A DNA stretch of 64,000 bases, taken from contig NZ_FNSR01000002.1 of the NCBI RefSeq assembly GCF_900104845.1, forward strand, positions 1,364,001 through 1,428,000, in the 5' to 3' direction. This DNA is from Paraburkholderia caballeronis (GTDB taxonomy: Bacteria > Pseudomonadota > Gammaproteobacteria > Burkholderiales > Burkholderiaceae). A program made the position numbers and the translations under genes. The notes below the pieces were generated by a model that saw only the letters and a program-made list of their open reading frames with translations, had not been told where the DNA came from and did not search any database. Below, in pieces: positions 26,793-34,472 of this stretch (its first letter is position 1; each line of letters opens with the position of its first letter).

Positions 26793-27455
26793 TCAGACCG
26801 CGACGCTGAACAGCCGGTTCGCGCGCGATTCGTTGACGGCCGGTGCGCCCGACGTCGCGGTTGCCGCGCGATGCGCGTTGAACGCGAGCGCGAACTGCGC
26901 GGCCTGCGTGCCGACCGTGTACAACTGGTCGACGACCTTCGGGTCCGAGCACTGCTGCGCGCTTTCGAAACGCGTTTCGAGCGTGTTGATGCCGGCGCCG
27001 AACGGCGTCGGCCAGCCGCGCAGCGCGTGCACGATCGAACGCAGCGACGTGAGCACCGACCCCGCTGCCTGCCAGCCGTACGCGGTCACGATGCAGCCGA
27101 CCGCGCGGCCGTCGAGATACGGACGCTCGTCGGCGCGCAATTCTTCCAGCGTGTCGAGCGCGTTCTTCACGAGACCGGACACGCCGCCGTGATAACCGGG
27201 CGTCGCGATGATCACCGCATCGGCGGCGCGGACCGTTTCGATCAGTTCGAGTTGTTCGTCGGTGCGCTGTTCGGTTTCCGGCGCGTAATGCGGGAGGCTA
27301 TGCAGGAACGTGCCGCCGAACAGATGGGTGCGCGCGCCGGCGTTCTCGGCGCCGCGCAGCGCGAAGCTCAGCGCGCGTTCGGTCGACGAGGCGGCGCGCG
27401 TCGTGCCGCCGATGCCGACCACGAGCGGGCGGCGATGGGGATCGGGAGTGGTCAA
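26793..27455 (-). CDS. NAD(P)H-dependent FMN reductase-like flavoprotein, 220 aa
   Basis: Flavodoxin-like fold of the SsuE/ChrR group. GIGGTTRAASSTERAL binds the FMN phosphate (about residues 14-29), ATPGYHGGVSGLVKNALD (about 83-100) is the second flavin loop, and VTAYGWQAAGSVLTSLRSIVHALRGW is typical of these reductases. It probably supplies reduced flavin, or reduces quinones, in the cytoplasm. No monooxygenase partner is adjacent. Its start faces the small-RNA candidate's promoter about 220 bases away. Confidence 0.88.
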   Translation of the reverse strand: MTTPDPHRRPLVVGIGGTTRAASSTERALSFALRGAENAGARTHLFGGTFLHSLPHYAPETEQRTDEQLELIETVRAADAVIIATPGYHGGVSGLVKNALDTLEELRADERPYLDGRAVGCIVTAYGWQAAGSVLTSLRSIVHALRGWPTPFGAGINTLETRFESAQQCSDPKVVDQLYTVGTQAAQFALAFNAHRAATATSGAPAVNESRANRLFSVAV

Positions 27456-27671
27456 CGAAGTGCTCCTTCTTGTTGCTTGGGGGCGAGTCGCGGGGCGCGG
27501 CTGGGCACCGGTCCGGGAGGCGAAGCTGGAACGGCAATCTTAGTGATCGGGCAGCGCCGGACGAAGCGAGATTTTGTTCTAACGATATACGCGGGCCGGG
27601 TTTCCCCGCGGGCGACCGGACATGCAGAGCAATGCAGGAAGGGCGGCCATATGCATATGCGAAAGCATTGG

Positions 27672-27701
27672 TTGAGGCGGACTGCGCCCGCTGGCTATGA
27701 T
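27672..27701 (+). promoter_or_regulatory. Sigma-70 promoter candidate for the small RNA
   Basis: TTGAGG (27672-27677) and TATGAT (27696-27701) are 18 bases apart, both close to consensus in a GC-rich genome. Predicted transcription start about 27708, directly before the small-RNA sequence. Confidence 0.65.
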
Positions 27702-27707
27702 GAACCC

Positions 27708-27776
27708 GTCTCCTCCATGACATCTCCTTGACATGGGATTGGACCCCGTACCGCGCTGGTGTCGGGGTCTTTTTTT
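27708..27776 (+). ncRNA. Two-hairpin small RNA with a ribosome-site complement in its loop
   Basis: About 69 nucleotides between a good promoter and an intrinsic terminator, with no open frame. The first hairpin pairs TCCATG (27714-27719) with CATGGG (27732-27737), including one wobble pair. Its 12-base loop shows TCTCCTT, the complement of AAGGAGA; a second CTCC run lies 5' of the stem. The second hairpin is GACCCCG/CGGGGTC (27742-27748 / 27763-27769) with seven Ts after it. Small double-hairpin RNAs of this kind, with anti-Shine-Dalgarno loops, are known in Burkholderia; I recall ncS27 of B. cenocepacia, but identity needs alignment. It probably represses mRNAs by pairing with their ribosome binding sites. 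Confidence 0.75.
27742..27776 (+). terminator. Intrinsic terminator of the small RNA
   Basis: GACCCCG (27742-27748) pairs with CGGGGTC (27763-27769), with an inner ACC/GGT pairing, followed by seven Ts (27770-27776). This is the clearest rho-independent terminator in the window. Confidence 0.88.
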
Positions 27777-27804
27777 ATGCGCTCGCGGCAGCTGACGGGA
27801 CGGA

Positions 27805-28185
27805 TTACGGCAGACGGATGCCGGCCGATGCGCGGCTCGCCGGCAACCGGTAGCCGACCTGCAACACGCGGCCGTCGGGACCGACCTTCGGGGTAAGGGC
27901 AGGATGGCGGTCGGTTTGCGGCGTCATGGCGGGTTTGGCGGGAGCGGCCGGCAAGGCGGCCGACGCGCGTTCGGCCGGCCCGGCGACCTTGCGCGGCGCG
28001 AGATGGTCCGCGGCCGCGATGCGGCGCTTCGCGCCTTTCTTCGCATGGCTTCGTTTGCCGGGCGCCGACGGGCGCGCGCTGTCGATACGCGCTTCCGGCG
28101 GATTCCAGACCTCCACGTAGTGCTCCGCGGCGAACGCGGAGGACGCGAGGGCGCACAGCATCGCCCCGGTCATGATGATTCGCAC
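27805..28185 (-). CDS. Secreted small basic protein, 126 aa
   Basis: Signal peptide (IIMTGAMLCALASSAFAAEH, cleavage about residue 22), then a mature region rich in alanine, lysine and proline (GKRSHAKKGAKRRIAAADHLAPRK). No domain recognised; the charge suggests a periplasmic or surface protein that may bind nucleic acid or polyanions. GTG at 28185 is chosen because GGAG lies about eight bases upstream and translation then starts at the signal peptide. Its stop is 29 bases from the T tract of the convergent small RNA's terminator. Confidence 0.65.
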   Translation of the reverse strand: MRIIMTGAMLCALASSAFAAEHYVEVWNPPEARIDSARPSAPGKRSHAKKGAKRRIAAADHLAPRKVAGPAERASAALPAAPAKPAMTPQTDRHPALTPKVGPDGRVLQVGYRLPASRASAGIRLP

Positions 28186-28456
28186 GTCGTGTTCTCCGTT
28201 TTTGATGAACGTGCCCGTTGCGTTCGACGGGCAGGCGGACGAATCTGCGCACTGTACATTCATACAGGCTTTTATGCAAATGCCGCGCAGATGCGGCGGC
28301 CGTTCAATGCCGGAGCGCGATGGTCCGGCTCCCAACGGGCGCGGCGTGCGAGCGCAGCCATGCCGCTTTAAAGCGGGGCTGCTGCGGATGGTCGGAGGTG
28401 GAAGCCGCGCGGGCGCAAAGCGAAGTGGTAGCGCTCGCGTATCGGCGTGTGCCGGG

Positions 28457-28669
28457 TCAGCGCGGCTCTGTGCGCTTGCTCAGTTCTTTCGACGCCGCGA
28501 GCGGAATGCGCGCGTCATCCCATGTCGCGAGCCATTCGACTTCCTTCGACGCGAACACCTGTCCATGATTGCGCAGCGCGTACTGCAGCGAATCGATGAT
28601 GTGGTTGCGGATGATCTCCGGTGTGTGCTGATCGTCGAGGACGGCACGAAATGCTTCGAGCGTGGCCAT
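28457..28669 (-). CDS. Small conserved hypothetical protein, 70 aa
   Basis: Short cytoplasmic protein of helix-rich character: MATLEAFRAVLDDQHTPEIIRNHIIDSLQYALRN, then EVEWLATWDDARIPLAASKELSKR. I do not recognise a family. The frame extends far upstream, but only the last 70 codons have coding-like features. It lies 92 bases downstream of the DadA-like oxidase on the same strand. Confidence 0.6.
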   Translation of the reverse strand: MATLEAFRAVLDDQHTPEIIRNHIIDSLQYALRNHGQVFASKEVEWLATWDDARIPLAASKELSKRTEPR

Positions 28670-28761
28670 CGGGTGTGCTCCGGCTTGCGTTTGCTGAGTA
28701 TCGGTTATCGCACGCCAAAAAAGCGCACGCCACGCGCGCGAAAAAAATGCCTGGAGGCCGG

Positions 28762-30003
28762 TCAGCCGAAACGCTCCGCGCGGTACGGACGCGGGTCGGT
28801 GAAGGTCGGCTCGCCGGTCATCATCTGCGCGAGCAGCTTGCCGCTGACCGGCCCGAGCGTGAGGCCGTGATGGTTGTGGCCGAACGCGAACCACAGGCCC
28901 GGATGGCGCGGCGCGGGGCCGATCACCGGGCGCATGTCGGGCGTGCACGGGCGCATGCCGAGCCACGGTTCGGCGTCGAGCCGGTCGCCGAGGCCGAACA
29001 GCGGGCGCGCGATCGTCTCGGCGCGCGCGAGCTGCACGCCGGTCGGCGGCGTGTCGCGGGTCGCGAGTTCGACGCCGGTCGTGAGCCGGATGCCCTGCTG
29101 CATCGGCGCGATGGCGTAGCCGCGTTCGGTATCGACGACCGGCATCGACAACGTGCCGCGCTGCGGCCGGTAGTGCATGTGATAACCGCGTTTCGCGCGC
29201 AGCGGAATCCGGTAGCCGAGCGGCTCGAACACGAGATCCGACCACGGACCCATCGCGATGACCGCTTCGTTCGCGCTGATCAGACCATCGGCGGTTTGCA
29301 CGGCCCATGCGTCGCGTTCGCGGCGCAGCGTGGCCGCGTCGCCGCGCCTGAACGCGCCGCCGTCCGTTTCGAACAGGCGCGCGTAACGTGCGACCAGTTC
29401 GCCCGGATTCGCGACGGTTTTGGGGTCGAGCCAGTGCAGCGCGCCCGCGAAGCCTGCCGCGAGACTCGGCTCGCGTGCGCGTAACGCCGCTGCGTCGAGC
29501 GCCGTCACGCGCAAGCCGTGCTCGCGCGCGACGCGCTCCGCACGGGCCGCGTCGAGTTCGAAGCGCGCCGGCGTGTGGATTGCCTGAAGCCAGCCGTTCG
29601 CGTGCAGGAGCGACTGCGCATCCGCGCGCGCGGCCAGTGCGTCGTGCTCCGCGACGCTGCGCTCGATCAACGGCAGCATGTCCCGCGCGGCCGCCGCATG
29701 GCGCTGTGGCGCGGACTCCCACCAGAAGCGCGCGAGCCACGTCGCGTAGGACGGCAGCGAGCGATAGTCCCAGTACAGGTCGGTCGAGCGGTTGCGCGCG
29801 TAGCGCAGCAGCGCGGTCGCGCTGCGCGGAAAACCATACGGCACCACCGACGACCGCTCGATCAGGCCGGCATTGCCATAGCTGGTTTCCTCGCCGGGGC
29901 CGCGCCGGTCGATCAGCGCGACGCGGCGTCCGCGATCCTGCAGATGCAGTGCCGCGCTCACGCCGACGATGCCGGCGCCCAGTACGATGACCTCGAAATC
30001 CAT
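28762..30003 (-). CDS. FAD-dependent amino acid oxidase/dehydrogenase, DadA-like, 413 aa
   Basis: DAO-type flavoenzyme. The Rossmann motif GAGIVG is at residues 9-14, followed by ALHLQDRGRRVALIDRRGPGEETSYGNAG, typical of D-amino acid dehydrogenase DadA; the C-terminal WLGMRPCTPDMRPVIGP and FAFGHNHHGLTLGPVSGKLLA close the FAD site. It would deaminate a D-amino acid (or a related amine) into the respiratory chain at the inner membrane. Substrate uncertain. ATG at 30003 starts right at the FAD domain; the 23 upstream codons are arginine-rich and rejected. Confidence 0.87.
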   Translation of the reverse strand: MDFEVIVLGAGIVGVSAALHLQDRGRRVALIDRRGPGEETSYGNAGLIERSSVVPYGFPRSATALLRYARNRSTDLYWDYRSLPSYATWLARFWWESAPQRHAAAARDMLPLIERSVAEHDALAARADAQSLLHANGWLQAIHTPARFELDAARAERVAREHGLRVTALDAAALRAREPSLAAGFAGALHWLDPKTVANPGELVARYARLFETDGGAFRRGDAATLRRERDAWAVQTADGLISANEAVIAMGPWSDLVFEPLGYRIPLRAKRGYHMHYRPQRGTLSMPVVDTERGYAIAPMQQGIRLTTGVELATRDTPPTGVQLARAETIARPLFGLGDRLDAEPWLGMRPCTPDMRPVIGPAPRHPGLWFAFGHNHHGLTLGPVSGKLLAQMMTGEPTFTDPRPYRAERFG

Positions 30004-30132
30004 GCGCCCGCCCAGTCTGCGTGGTCTTTGTGGGTTGGCCGTCCGTTGCGGAGGCAAGGGCGACGGCCGCACGTCAATCGTGGGCCGTCCGGGACTTTAG
30101 ACCACGGGCGCGCGCGTGGGCAAGCCCGCTGT

Positions 30133-30399
30133 TCACGGGCGCTTCGCGGCTTCCTTCCGGTACAGCGCCAGCTCGTCCGCGACGGCTTTCGCGACCGAAG
30201 GCCGTTGCAGCATCCGCCGCGCGTACGCGTGGACGGCGGGCCACGCGGCAAGATCGACGCCTGCGTGCGGCGCCCGGTTGAGCACGGTCACGAGGTAGGC
30301 GTCCGCGACGCTGAAGCGGTCGAGCAGAAAGTCGTGCGTTTCCAGATGGCGTTGCAGCACGCCGAGTCGCAACGCGACCTTGTACTGCCGGACGAAGCC
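30133..30399 (-). pseudogene. C-terminal remnant of a glutathione S-transferase
   Basis: The final 85 or so codons read KVALRLGVLQRHLETHDFLLDRFSVADAYLVTVLNRAPHAGVDLAAWPAVHAYARRMLQRPSV, the all-helical C-terminal domain of a beta-class GST, including the conserved FSVADAYL N-capping region. Upstream, the same frame turns arginine-rich without the thioredoxin-like N-terminal domain, and no other frame supplies it. About 115-120 residues, including the glutathione site, are missing, so it is a gene remnant. It lies 129 bases upstream of the DadA-like gene on the same strand. Confidence 0.72.
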
Positions 30400-30702
30400 G
30401 GCCCGGCGCTGCTCGCGCGGGTCGCGTCGGCGCTGCTCCATAGCCTCGCGGTGCGTGCGCGGGCCGGCGACTCGCGCGCGTCGTTGCGCGCGACCGCGGC
30501 GGCCGGCGTCGCGCTGATCTGCGGCGACGGACCGGCCGCCGCGATGCGCAAGCAACGGTCGTCGGCCATAAGCGGCGCGAGCCGCTGACCTTGGGTTTTT
30601 TCGCGAACGGATGGGGTGCATCGGGCGCGCTATGCGACGACGCGATGCGCACGCGACTTGCTACACTGACGCATCCCCGGACGACAGCACAAGGAGGTTC
30701 CG
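30400..30702. other. Region before DUF1653 gene, no intact gene
   Basis: This is where the first half of the GST gene would be expected. On + a GC-rich frame (about 30415-30588, containing LLHSLAVRARAGDSRASLRA) ends in a stop at 30586-30588 and looks partly coding in base composition, but it has no start of its own or family match. A good AAGGAGG precedes the gene at 30703. Confidence 0.4.
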
Positions 30703-30897
30703 ATGGTTCGGTATCGACACTACAAGGGCGGCATCTACGAACTGGTCTGCGAGGCGACGCTGGAGTCGGACCCGTCGGTCACGATGATCGTCTATCGCGC
30801 GGACAACGGCACCATCTGGACGCGCCCGTCGTCGGTATTCTTCGAACTCGTCGAGTACGAAGGCACGCTGGTGCCGCGCTTCGCGCCCGTCAACTGA
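30703..30897 (+). CDS. DUF1653 protein, 64 aa
   Basis: YRHYKGGIYELVCEATLESDPSVTMIVYRADNGTIWTRPSSVFFE fits the DUF1653 fold, a small beta-barrel-like domain that occurs alone or fused to other proteins; molecular function is not known. AAGGAGG lies six bases before the ATG. It is followed after 33 bases by a small membrane protein on the same strand. Confidence 0.85.
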   Translation: MVRYRHYKGGIYELVCEATLESDPSVTMIVYRADNGTIWTRPSSVFFELVEYEGTLVPRFAPVN

Positions 30898-30930
30898 TTT
30901 CCCGTCTGTCCGCAAAAGGAATATTCGAAC

Positions 30931-31125
30931 ATGCGTCTCCTGCTCGCGCTGCTGGTGCCCTGGCTGCAATTCTTCACGATTGGGCGGCCGATCGCCGGCA
31001 TCATCTGCCTGGTCCTGCAAATCACGCTGATCGGCTGGATTCCAGCCGCGATCTGGTCGGTGTACGCGCTCAGCCAGTACAACACCGATCGCAAGATCGA
31101 AAACGCGTTCGGCAAGCGCGGCTGA
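30931..31125 (+). CDS. YqaE/Pmp3-like small membrane protein, 64 aa
   Basis: Two hydrophobic segments (about residues 2-22 and 26-47) around the short turn IGRPIAG, then YALSQYNTDRKIENAFGKRG in the cytoplasm. This layout is that of Pmp3/YqaE-like hydrophobic proteins, which in other organisms affect membrane potential and are often stress-induced. AAAGGAA is upstream of ATG 30931. Confidence 0.75.
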   Translation: MRLLLALLVPWLQFFTIGRPIAGIICLVLQITLIGWIPAAIWSVYALSQYNTDRKIENAFGKRG

Positions 31126-31265
31126 CCGGGGCCGCCCGCGCGCGGATTCTCCTGCGTTGCCGCTCCCGGCCTTCCGGCTGCGGTTACAGAGGTAAACACC
31201 CGTCACAATTTCACGCGAACCCTGCGACGTTTCGCTTTTCTTACGTCCAAGAAAGGAGAAAAGCG

Positions 31266-31535
31266 ATGCTCAAGACTTTGATTGCCGCCGGACTGGCGGC
31301 TGCATTGGCCGGTTGCGCGGTGGCGCCGGGATACGACTACGGATATGGCCAGCCCGCGTACTACGGCGGTTATGCGCCTGCGTACGAGCCAGCATACGGC
31401 TCGGTCAACATCGGCATATGGGGTGGCGGCGGCCACGACCGCTACTACGGCGGCGGTCGCGGGCGCCCGTGGCATGGCGGTGGAGGCCATTTTGGCGGCC
31501 GTGGGGGTGGAGGACACGGCGGTCACGGCCGTTAA
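31266..31535 (+). CDS. Glycine/tyrosine-rich lipoprotein, 89 aa
   Basis: Lipobox LAGC (Cys17) after MLKTLIAAGLAAAL. The mature chain is almost wholly repetitive: YGGYAPAYEPAYGS, then long Gly/His/Arg-rich runs (GGGGHDRYYGGGRGR). It is probably a low-complexity outer-membrane lipoprotein; no enzymatic role expected. AAAGGAG precedes the ATG. A His-rich secreted protein follows after 81 bases on the same strand. Confidence 0.78.
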   Translation: MLKTLIAAGLAAALAGCAVAPGYDYGYGQPAYYGGYAPAYEPAYGSVNIGIWGGGGHDRYYGGGRGRPWHGGGGHFGGRGGGGHGGHGR

Positions 31536-31616
31536 CCCGGATGCGAGGGCCGGAGCCGAGGCTCCGGCGCATCGCTCCCTGTTTTCTACCGTCAACGTAT
31601 TTGTAACGGAGCAGTT

Positions 31617-31775
31617 TTGAAGAAGACCGTCATTGCACTGGCCACGGCGTTCGCCGTTCTCGCGCCGATGGCCGCCCAGGCCTATCCGCAACACCGCTAT
31701 TCGCACCATCATCATCGCGTTTGCCGCAACGTCCACGTGCATCATCACTGGGAGCGCCGCTGCTGGTGGCGATGA
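31617..31775 (+). CDS. Secreted histidine-rich small protein, 52 aa
   Basis: Starts at TTG 31617 with GGAG five bases upstream. The signal peptide is KKTVIALATAFAVLAPMAAQA, and the mature part is only about 30 residues: YPQHRYSHHHHRVCRNVHVHHHWERRCWWR. Nine histidines and two cysteines make metal binding (copper, zinc or nickel) plausible but untested. It was missed by a 60-codon length limit. The terminator at 31831-31867 follows it. Confidence 0.72.
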   Translation: MKKTVIALATAFAVLAPMAAQAYPQHRYSHHHHRVCRNVHVHHHWERRCWWR

Positions 31776-31830
31776 ACGCACGAGCCGACGCGGCGCGGTC
31801 CTGCTGAACGCCGCTTCGGCCCCAAAATGC

Positions 31831-31867
31831 GGAAAGGCCCGCTCTCCAATGAGAGCGGGCCTTTCCG
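31831..31867. terminator. Strong hairpin terminator
   Basis: GGAAAGGCCCGCTCTC pairs perfectly with GAGAGCGGGCCTTTCC across a short CAAT-type loop, followed by GTTT on +. It lies between the His-rich protein gene (+) and the DUF4148 gene (-), so it probably serves both. Confidence 0.8.
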
Positions 31868-31909
31868 TTTATGCCGGACGCCGCTGGCGACGCCCGGCCG
31901 AATCCGGTA

Positions 31910-32170
31910 TTACTGGCTCGATTGCGACGTGCCGCTGGTGCTCGGGCCGTACGCGGTGTTCGACGCCTTTTCCGCGCCGACACGGGCTTCCGCAGCCTGG
32001 ATGTTTTCCGGGTAGTGCATCCAGTCGTGCGGATCGTAACCGGCCGCGCGCAGTTGAACGAGTTCGTCGCGAACCTGGGCGCGCGTCAGCGGTTGTTGCG
32101 ACTGGGCGAACGAAACGGCCGGAACAGCGATGACAGCGGCGAGGACAGCAGCCTGGAAGATCGACTTCAT
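31910..32170 (-). CDS. DUF4148 secreted protein, 86 aa (copy 1)
   Basis: Signal peptide (about residues 1-22, ending VSFA), then the DUF4148 core LTRAQVRDELVQLRAAGYDPHDWMHYPENIQAAEARV and a short polar tail. DUF4148 is a small exported family much expanded in Burkholderia, without known function. A paralogue lies at 40044-40313 with the same order of motifs. The start ATG at 32170 has an AGGTTTCACC-type leader (GGAGGTTTCACC). Confidence 0.88.
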   Translation of the reverse strand: MKSIFQAAVLAAVIAVPAVSFAQSQQPLTRAQVRDELVQLRAAGYDPHDWMHYPENIQAAEARVGAEKASNTAYGPSTSGTSQSSQ

Positions 32171-32416
32171 GGTGAAACCTCCGAATTTGTCTTGTTAGGG
32201 GCAGAAGCGCGATCGCTTTGCCCATGTGCGCACTTTAGACAAATTTGAGATTAGGGTAAATACCTACTCCGCGAACTCACTGTTCCGGTGAGGGCAACAA
32301 TGCCGGGGTCATCATTTGACACTTTTGCATGTGGTGACTTAATAGCGCGGGCGCGCTGGATAAGCCAGGCGGCGCAAGCCTCGATCCGACGCGGGCTTGC
32401 GCCAGCCACATCCCCG

Positions 32417-32767
32417 TTAATGCAGGATTTCGAGCGATTCGACGTCGATGTACCGGCCGCGCGGGCTCCGGTCGATTTCGCCGGTGATCCGCACCCGGTC
32501 CTCCGGCGTCACCGTCCGGCCGCCGAACAGCCGGGGCGAAATCTCGACGCGGATGCTACCCGAATCGTCGCGAAACGTGAAATAGTCCTCGCGCTGATGC
32601 TCGACGACGTGACCGGTCAGCGTCACGTCGGAGCCGACCCGCAATCCGCTGCGCGCCTGCGCAACGGTGGCTTCCCTGACCGACGCGCCCGGCCCCTGAA
32701 ACTGCGCATGAACCGGCGCGGACAGCGCGACCAGCAGCATTCCGGCGACACAGATCCTCTTCTTCAT
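32417..32767 (-). CDS. YgiW/YdeI-type OB-fold periplasmic protein, 116 aa
   Basis: Signal peptide (MKKRICVAGMLLVALSAPVHA), then a beta-rich OB-fold: VGSDVTLTGHVVEHQREDYFTFRDDSGSIRVEISPRLFGGRTVTPEDRVRITGEIDR is the YgiW/YdeI/NirD-like signature. Family members (E. coli YgiW, Salmonella VisP) contribute to stress tolerance in the periplasm, perhaps by binding small ligands or sugars. GGAGATGCTG precedes the ATG at 32767. Monocistronic. Confidence 0.87.
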   Translation of the reverse strand: MKKRICVAGMLLVALSAPVHAQFQGPGASVREATVAQARSGLRVGSDVTLTGHVVEHQREDYFTFRDDSGSIRVEISPRLFGGRTVTPEDRVRITGEIDRSPRGRYIDVESLEILH

Positions 32768-32971
32768 CACAGCATCTCCTTGGCGGGGGAAAGCTACGAC
32801 AGGCGCGTCGGCGCGTGTCCGTGGCGGGGCGGCGGCATGGCGCTGCCGAAAACGGCAGCCCTTCGACGAATGCCGATGAAAGCGGCGCGGAGCATGGCAG
32901 GAAACGAAACGCGTCGGCGCACAGCCCCGCATTCCGTTACTACCGTGCGCGAACTCGCGCCGCGATGCGAC

Positions 32972-33274
32972 TCAGATTTCCTCGGCGTCCGGCACTTCGA
33001 TCGCCAGATCCGTTTCCGCGACCGCGACGCACGGCAGCGTGAGTCCTTCGGCCTTTTCCTCGCGCGTGAGCCCCGGCCATTCGATCGTGTAGCGCACCTT
33101 GCCGCTGACGATGCGGCACAGGCACGTGCGGCACGTTCCGTTGCGGCACATCCGCGGCAGGCGGATATGCGCGAACTGCGCCGCCTCCAGCAGCGTCAGG
33201 TCGGCGGGCGCCTCGAACGACTTGCCGAGCGGCTCGACGGTCACGAGCGGCGTCGCGTTTTTGACGTCGCTCAT
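32972..33274 (-). CDS. 2Fe-2S ferredoxin coupled to the iron exporter, 100 aa
   Basis: Plant-type ferredoxin. Cys43, Cys48, Cys51 (CRNGTCRTC) and Cys82 give the C-x4-C-x2-C-x30-C cluster-binding pattern; Cys53 is extra. It would transfer single electrons in the cytoplasm. Its ATG overlaps the stop of the ferritin-VIT1 gene by four bases (ATGA), so it is translated from the same mRNA and probably serves that protein. It may reduce stored Fe(III) for release, by analogy with bacterioferritin-associated ferredoxin; this is inference. Confidence 0.88.
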   Translation of the reverse strand: MSDVKNATPLVTVEPLGKSFEAPADLTLLEAAQFAHIRLPRMCRNGTCRTCLCRIVSGKVRYTIEWPGLTREEKAEGLTLPCVAVAETDLAIEVPDAEEI

Positions 33275-34401
33275 GAGATCGATACGCCGAGCAGGCGGCC
33301 CGCGCCGGCGGTGAAACCCGCCGCGACGAGCCCGATCACGATCTGCCGGAACGCGGAGAACAGCGCGCTGCGGCCGTTGAACAGCGAAGTGAACACGCCG
33401 ACCGCCGCGAGCCCGATCGCGCTCAGCACGACCGACTGGGCGATCGCCGCATAGCCGCCCGCCCACAGGAACGCGACGATCGGAAACGCCGCGCCGAGCG
33501 CGAACAGGAAAAACGACACCGCCGCGGCGGTCCACGGATTGCCGCCGAGTTCCTTCGGATCGATCCCGAGTTCCTCGCGGGTCAGCGTGTCGAGCGCGTG
33601 GTCCTTGTCGCGCATGATCTGGGAAGCAACGCGGCGCGCTTCGCCCGCCTCGATGCCCTTCGCCTGGTAGATCAGCGCCAGTTCGTGGCGCTCGGCGTCC
33701 GGCGTGTGCTCCAGTTCGTCGGCTTCCTTCGCGATCTGCGTGCGCGCCAACTCGCGCGCGTTGGTCACCGACAGCCACTCGCCGAGCGCCATCGAGCACG
33801 CGCCCGCGACGAGTCCGGCAAGCCCCGTCAGCAGGATCGTGCGATTGGCCGCGCCCGCGCCGGCGACGCCCATGATGAGGCAGAAGTTCGACACGAGCCC
33901 GTCGTTCGCGCCGAGCACCGCCGCGCGCAGATCGTTGCCCGACGTGACGCCGCGGTGCCACGATTCGGCCGCGGCGATCTGCGCGCCTTTGCTCTGCCCG
34001 CGCGCGGCCTTGTTCGCGACGATCGACTGCACGATCGCCGCGTGCTGCTGTTCCTGTGCGGACAGCTTCTCCGCGCCCGGTTCGTGCGCGTAGCGGTCGC
34101 GGTCCGCGTATTCGGCGGCGGCGACCGTCGGCAGCACGACCGACGGGCCGAACACGCGCGTCAGCGTCAACAGCAGCAGCGTCTTCCCGCTGCGCCGATG
34201 CGGCGGCACGCGCACGTTGTTCGCGGCGAGCTTCTCGCGCCACACCTGCGCGTGCTCGCGTTCGGCGACGGCTAGCTCCGCGAAGATCGCGCGGCGCTGC
34301 GCGTCCGATTCCGCGGTGGAAAGCGCGTCGTAGACAGCCGCGCTGTCGAGTTCGTCGGCGAGGTTGCGCCGGTAGCGTTTGAGTTCTTGGGGTGAGGCCA
34401 T
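33271..34401 (-). CDS. mbfA: Ferritin-like/VIT1 iron exporter, MbfA type, 376 aa
   Basis: Residues 1 to about 150 form an erythrin (rubrerythrin-like) di-iron domain (LADELDSAAVYDALSTAE, LAVAEREHAQVWREKL). The rest is a VIT1/CCC1 transporter with about five helices (RAAVLGANDGLVSNFCLIMGVAGAG, ACSMALGEWLSVTNARELARTQI). MbfA in rhizobia and Agrobacterium exports iron and protects against iron or peroxide stress; this one has the same architecture. Encoded first of two genes, with the ferredoxin gene overlapping its stop. Confidence 0.88.
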   Translation of the reverse strand: MASPQELKRYRRNLADELDSAAVYDALSTAESDAQRRAIFAELAVAEREHAQVWREKLAANNVRVPPHRRSGKTLLLLTLTRVFGPSVVLPTVAAAEYADRDRYAHEPGAEKLSAQEQQHAAIVQSIVANKAARGQSKGAQIAAAESWHRGVTSGNDLRAAVLGANDGLVSNFCLIMGVAGAGAANRTILLTGLAGLVAGACSMALGEWLSVTNARELARTQIAKEADELEHTPDAERHELALIYQAKGIEAGEARRVASQIMRDKDHALDTLTREELGIDPKELGGNPWTAAAVSFFLFALGAAFPIVAFLWAGGYAAIAQSVVLSAIGLAAVGVFTSLFNGRSALFSAFRQIVIGLVAAGFTAGAGRLLGVSIS

Positions 34402-34472
34402 TGAAGGGCGATCGAAAGCAGGTCCGCCAAGCTTAACCTGGCGTCGCGTTCGATGCGGCGGCGCTGCGCGTT

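Noticed and set aside
26509..27192. 227-codon + strand frame across the FMN reductase
   Set aside because: It overlaps a - strand gene with clear flavodoxin-like motifs, and its product is serine/arginine-rich without domains.
30415..30588. Possible gene end on + with high G/C third positions
   Set aside because: No start, no ribosome site and no family match; it may be part of the GST junction, so it is only mentioned there.
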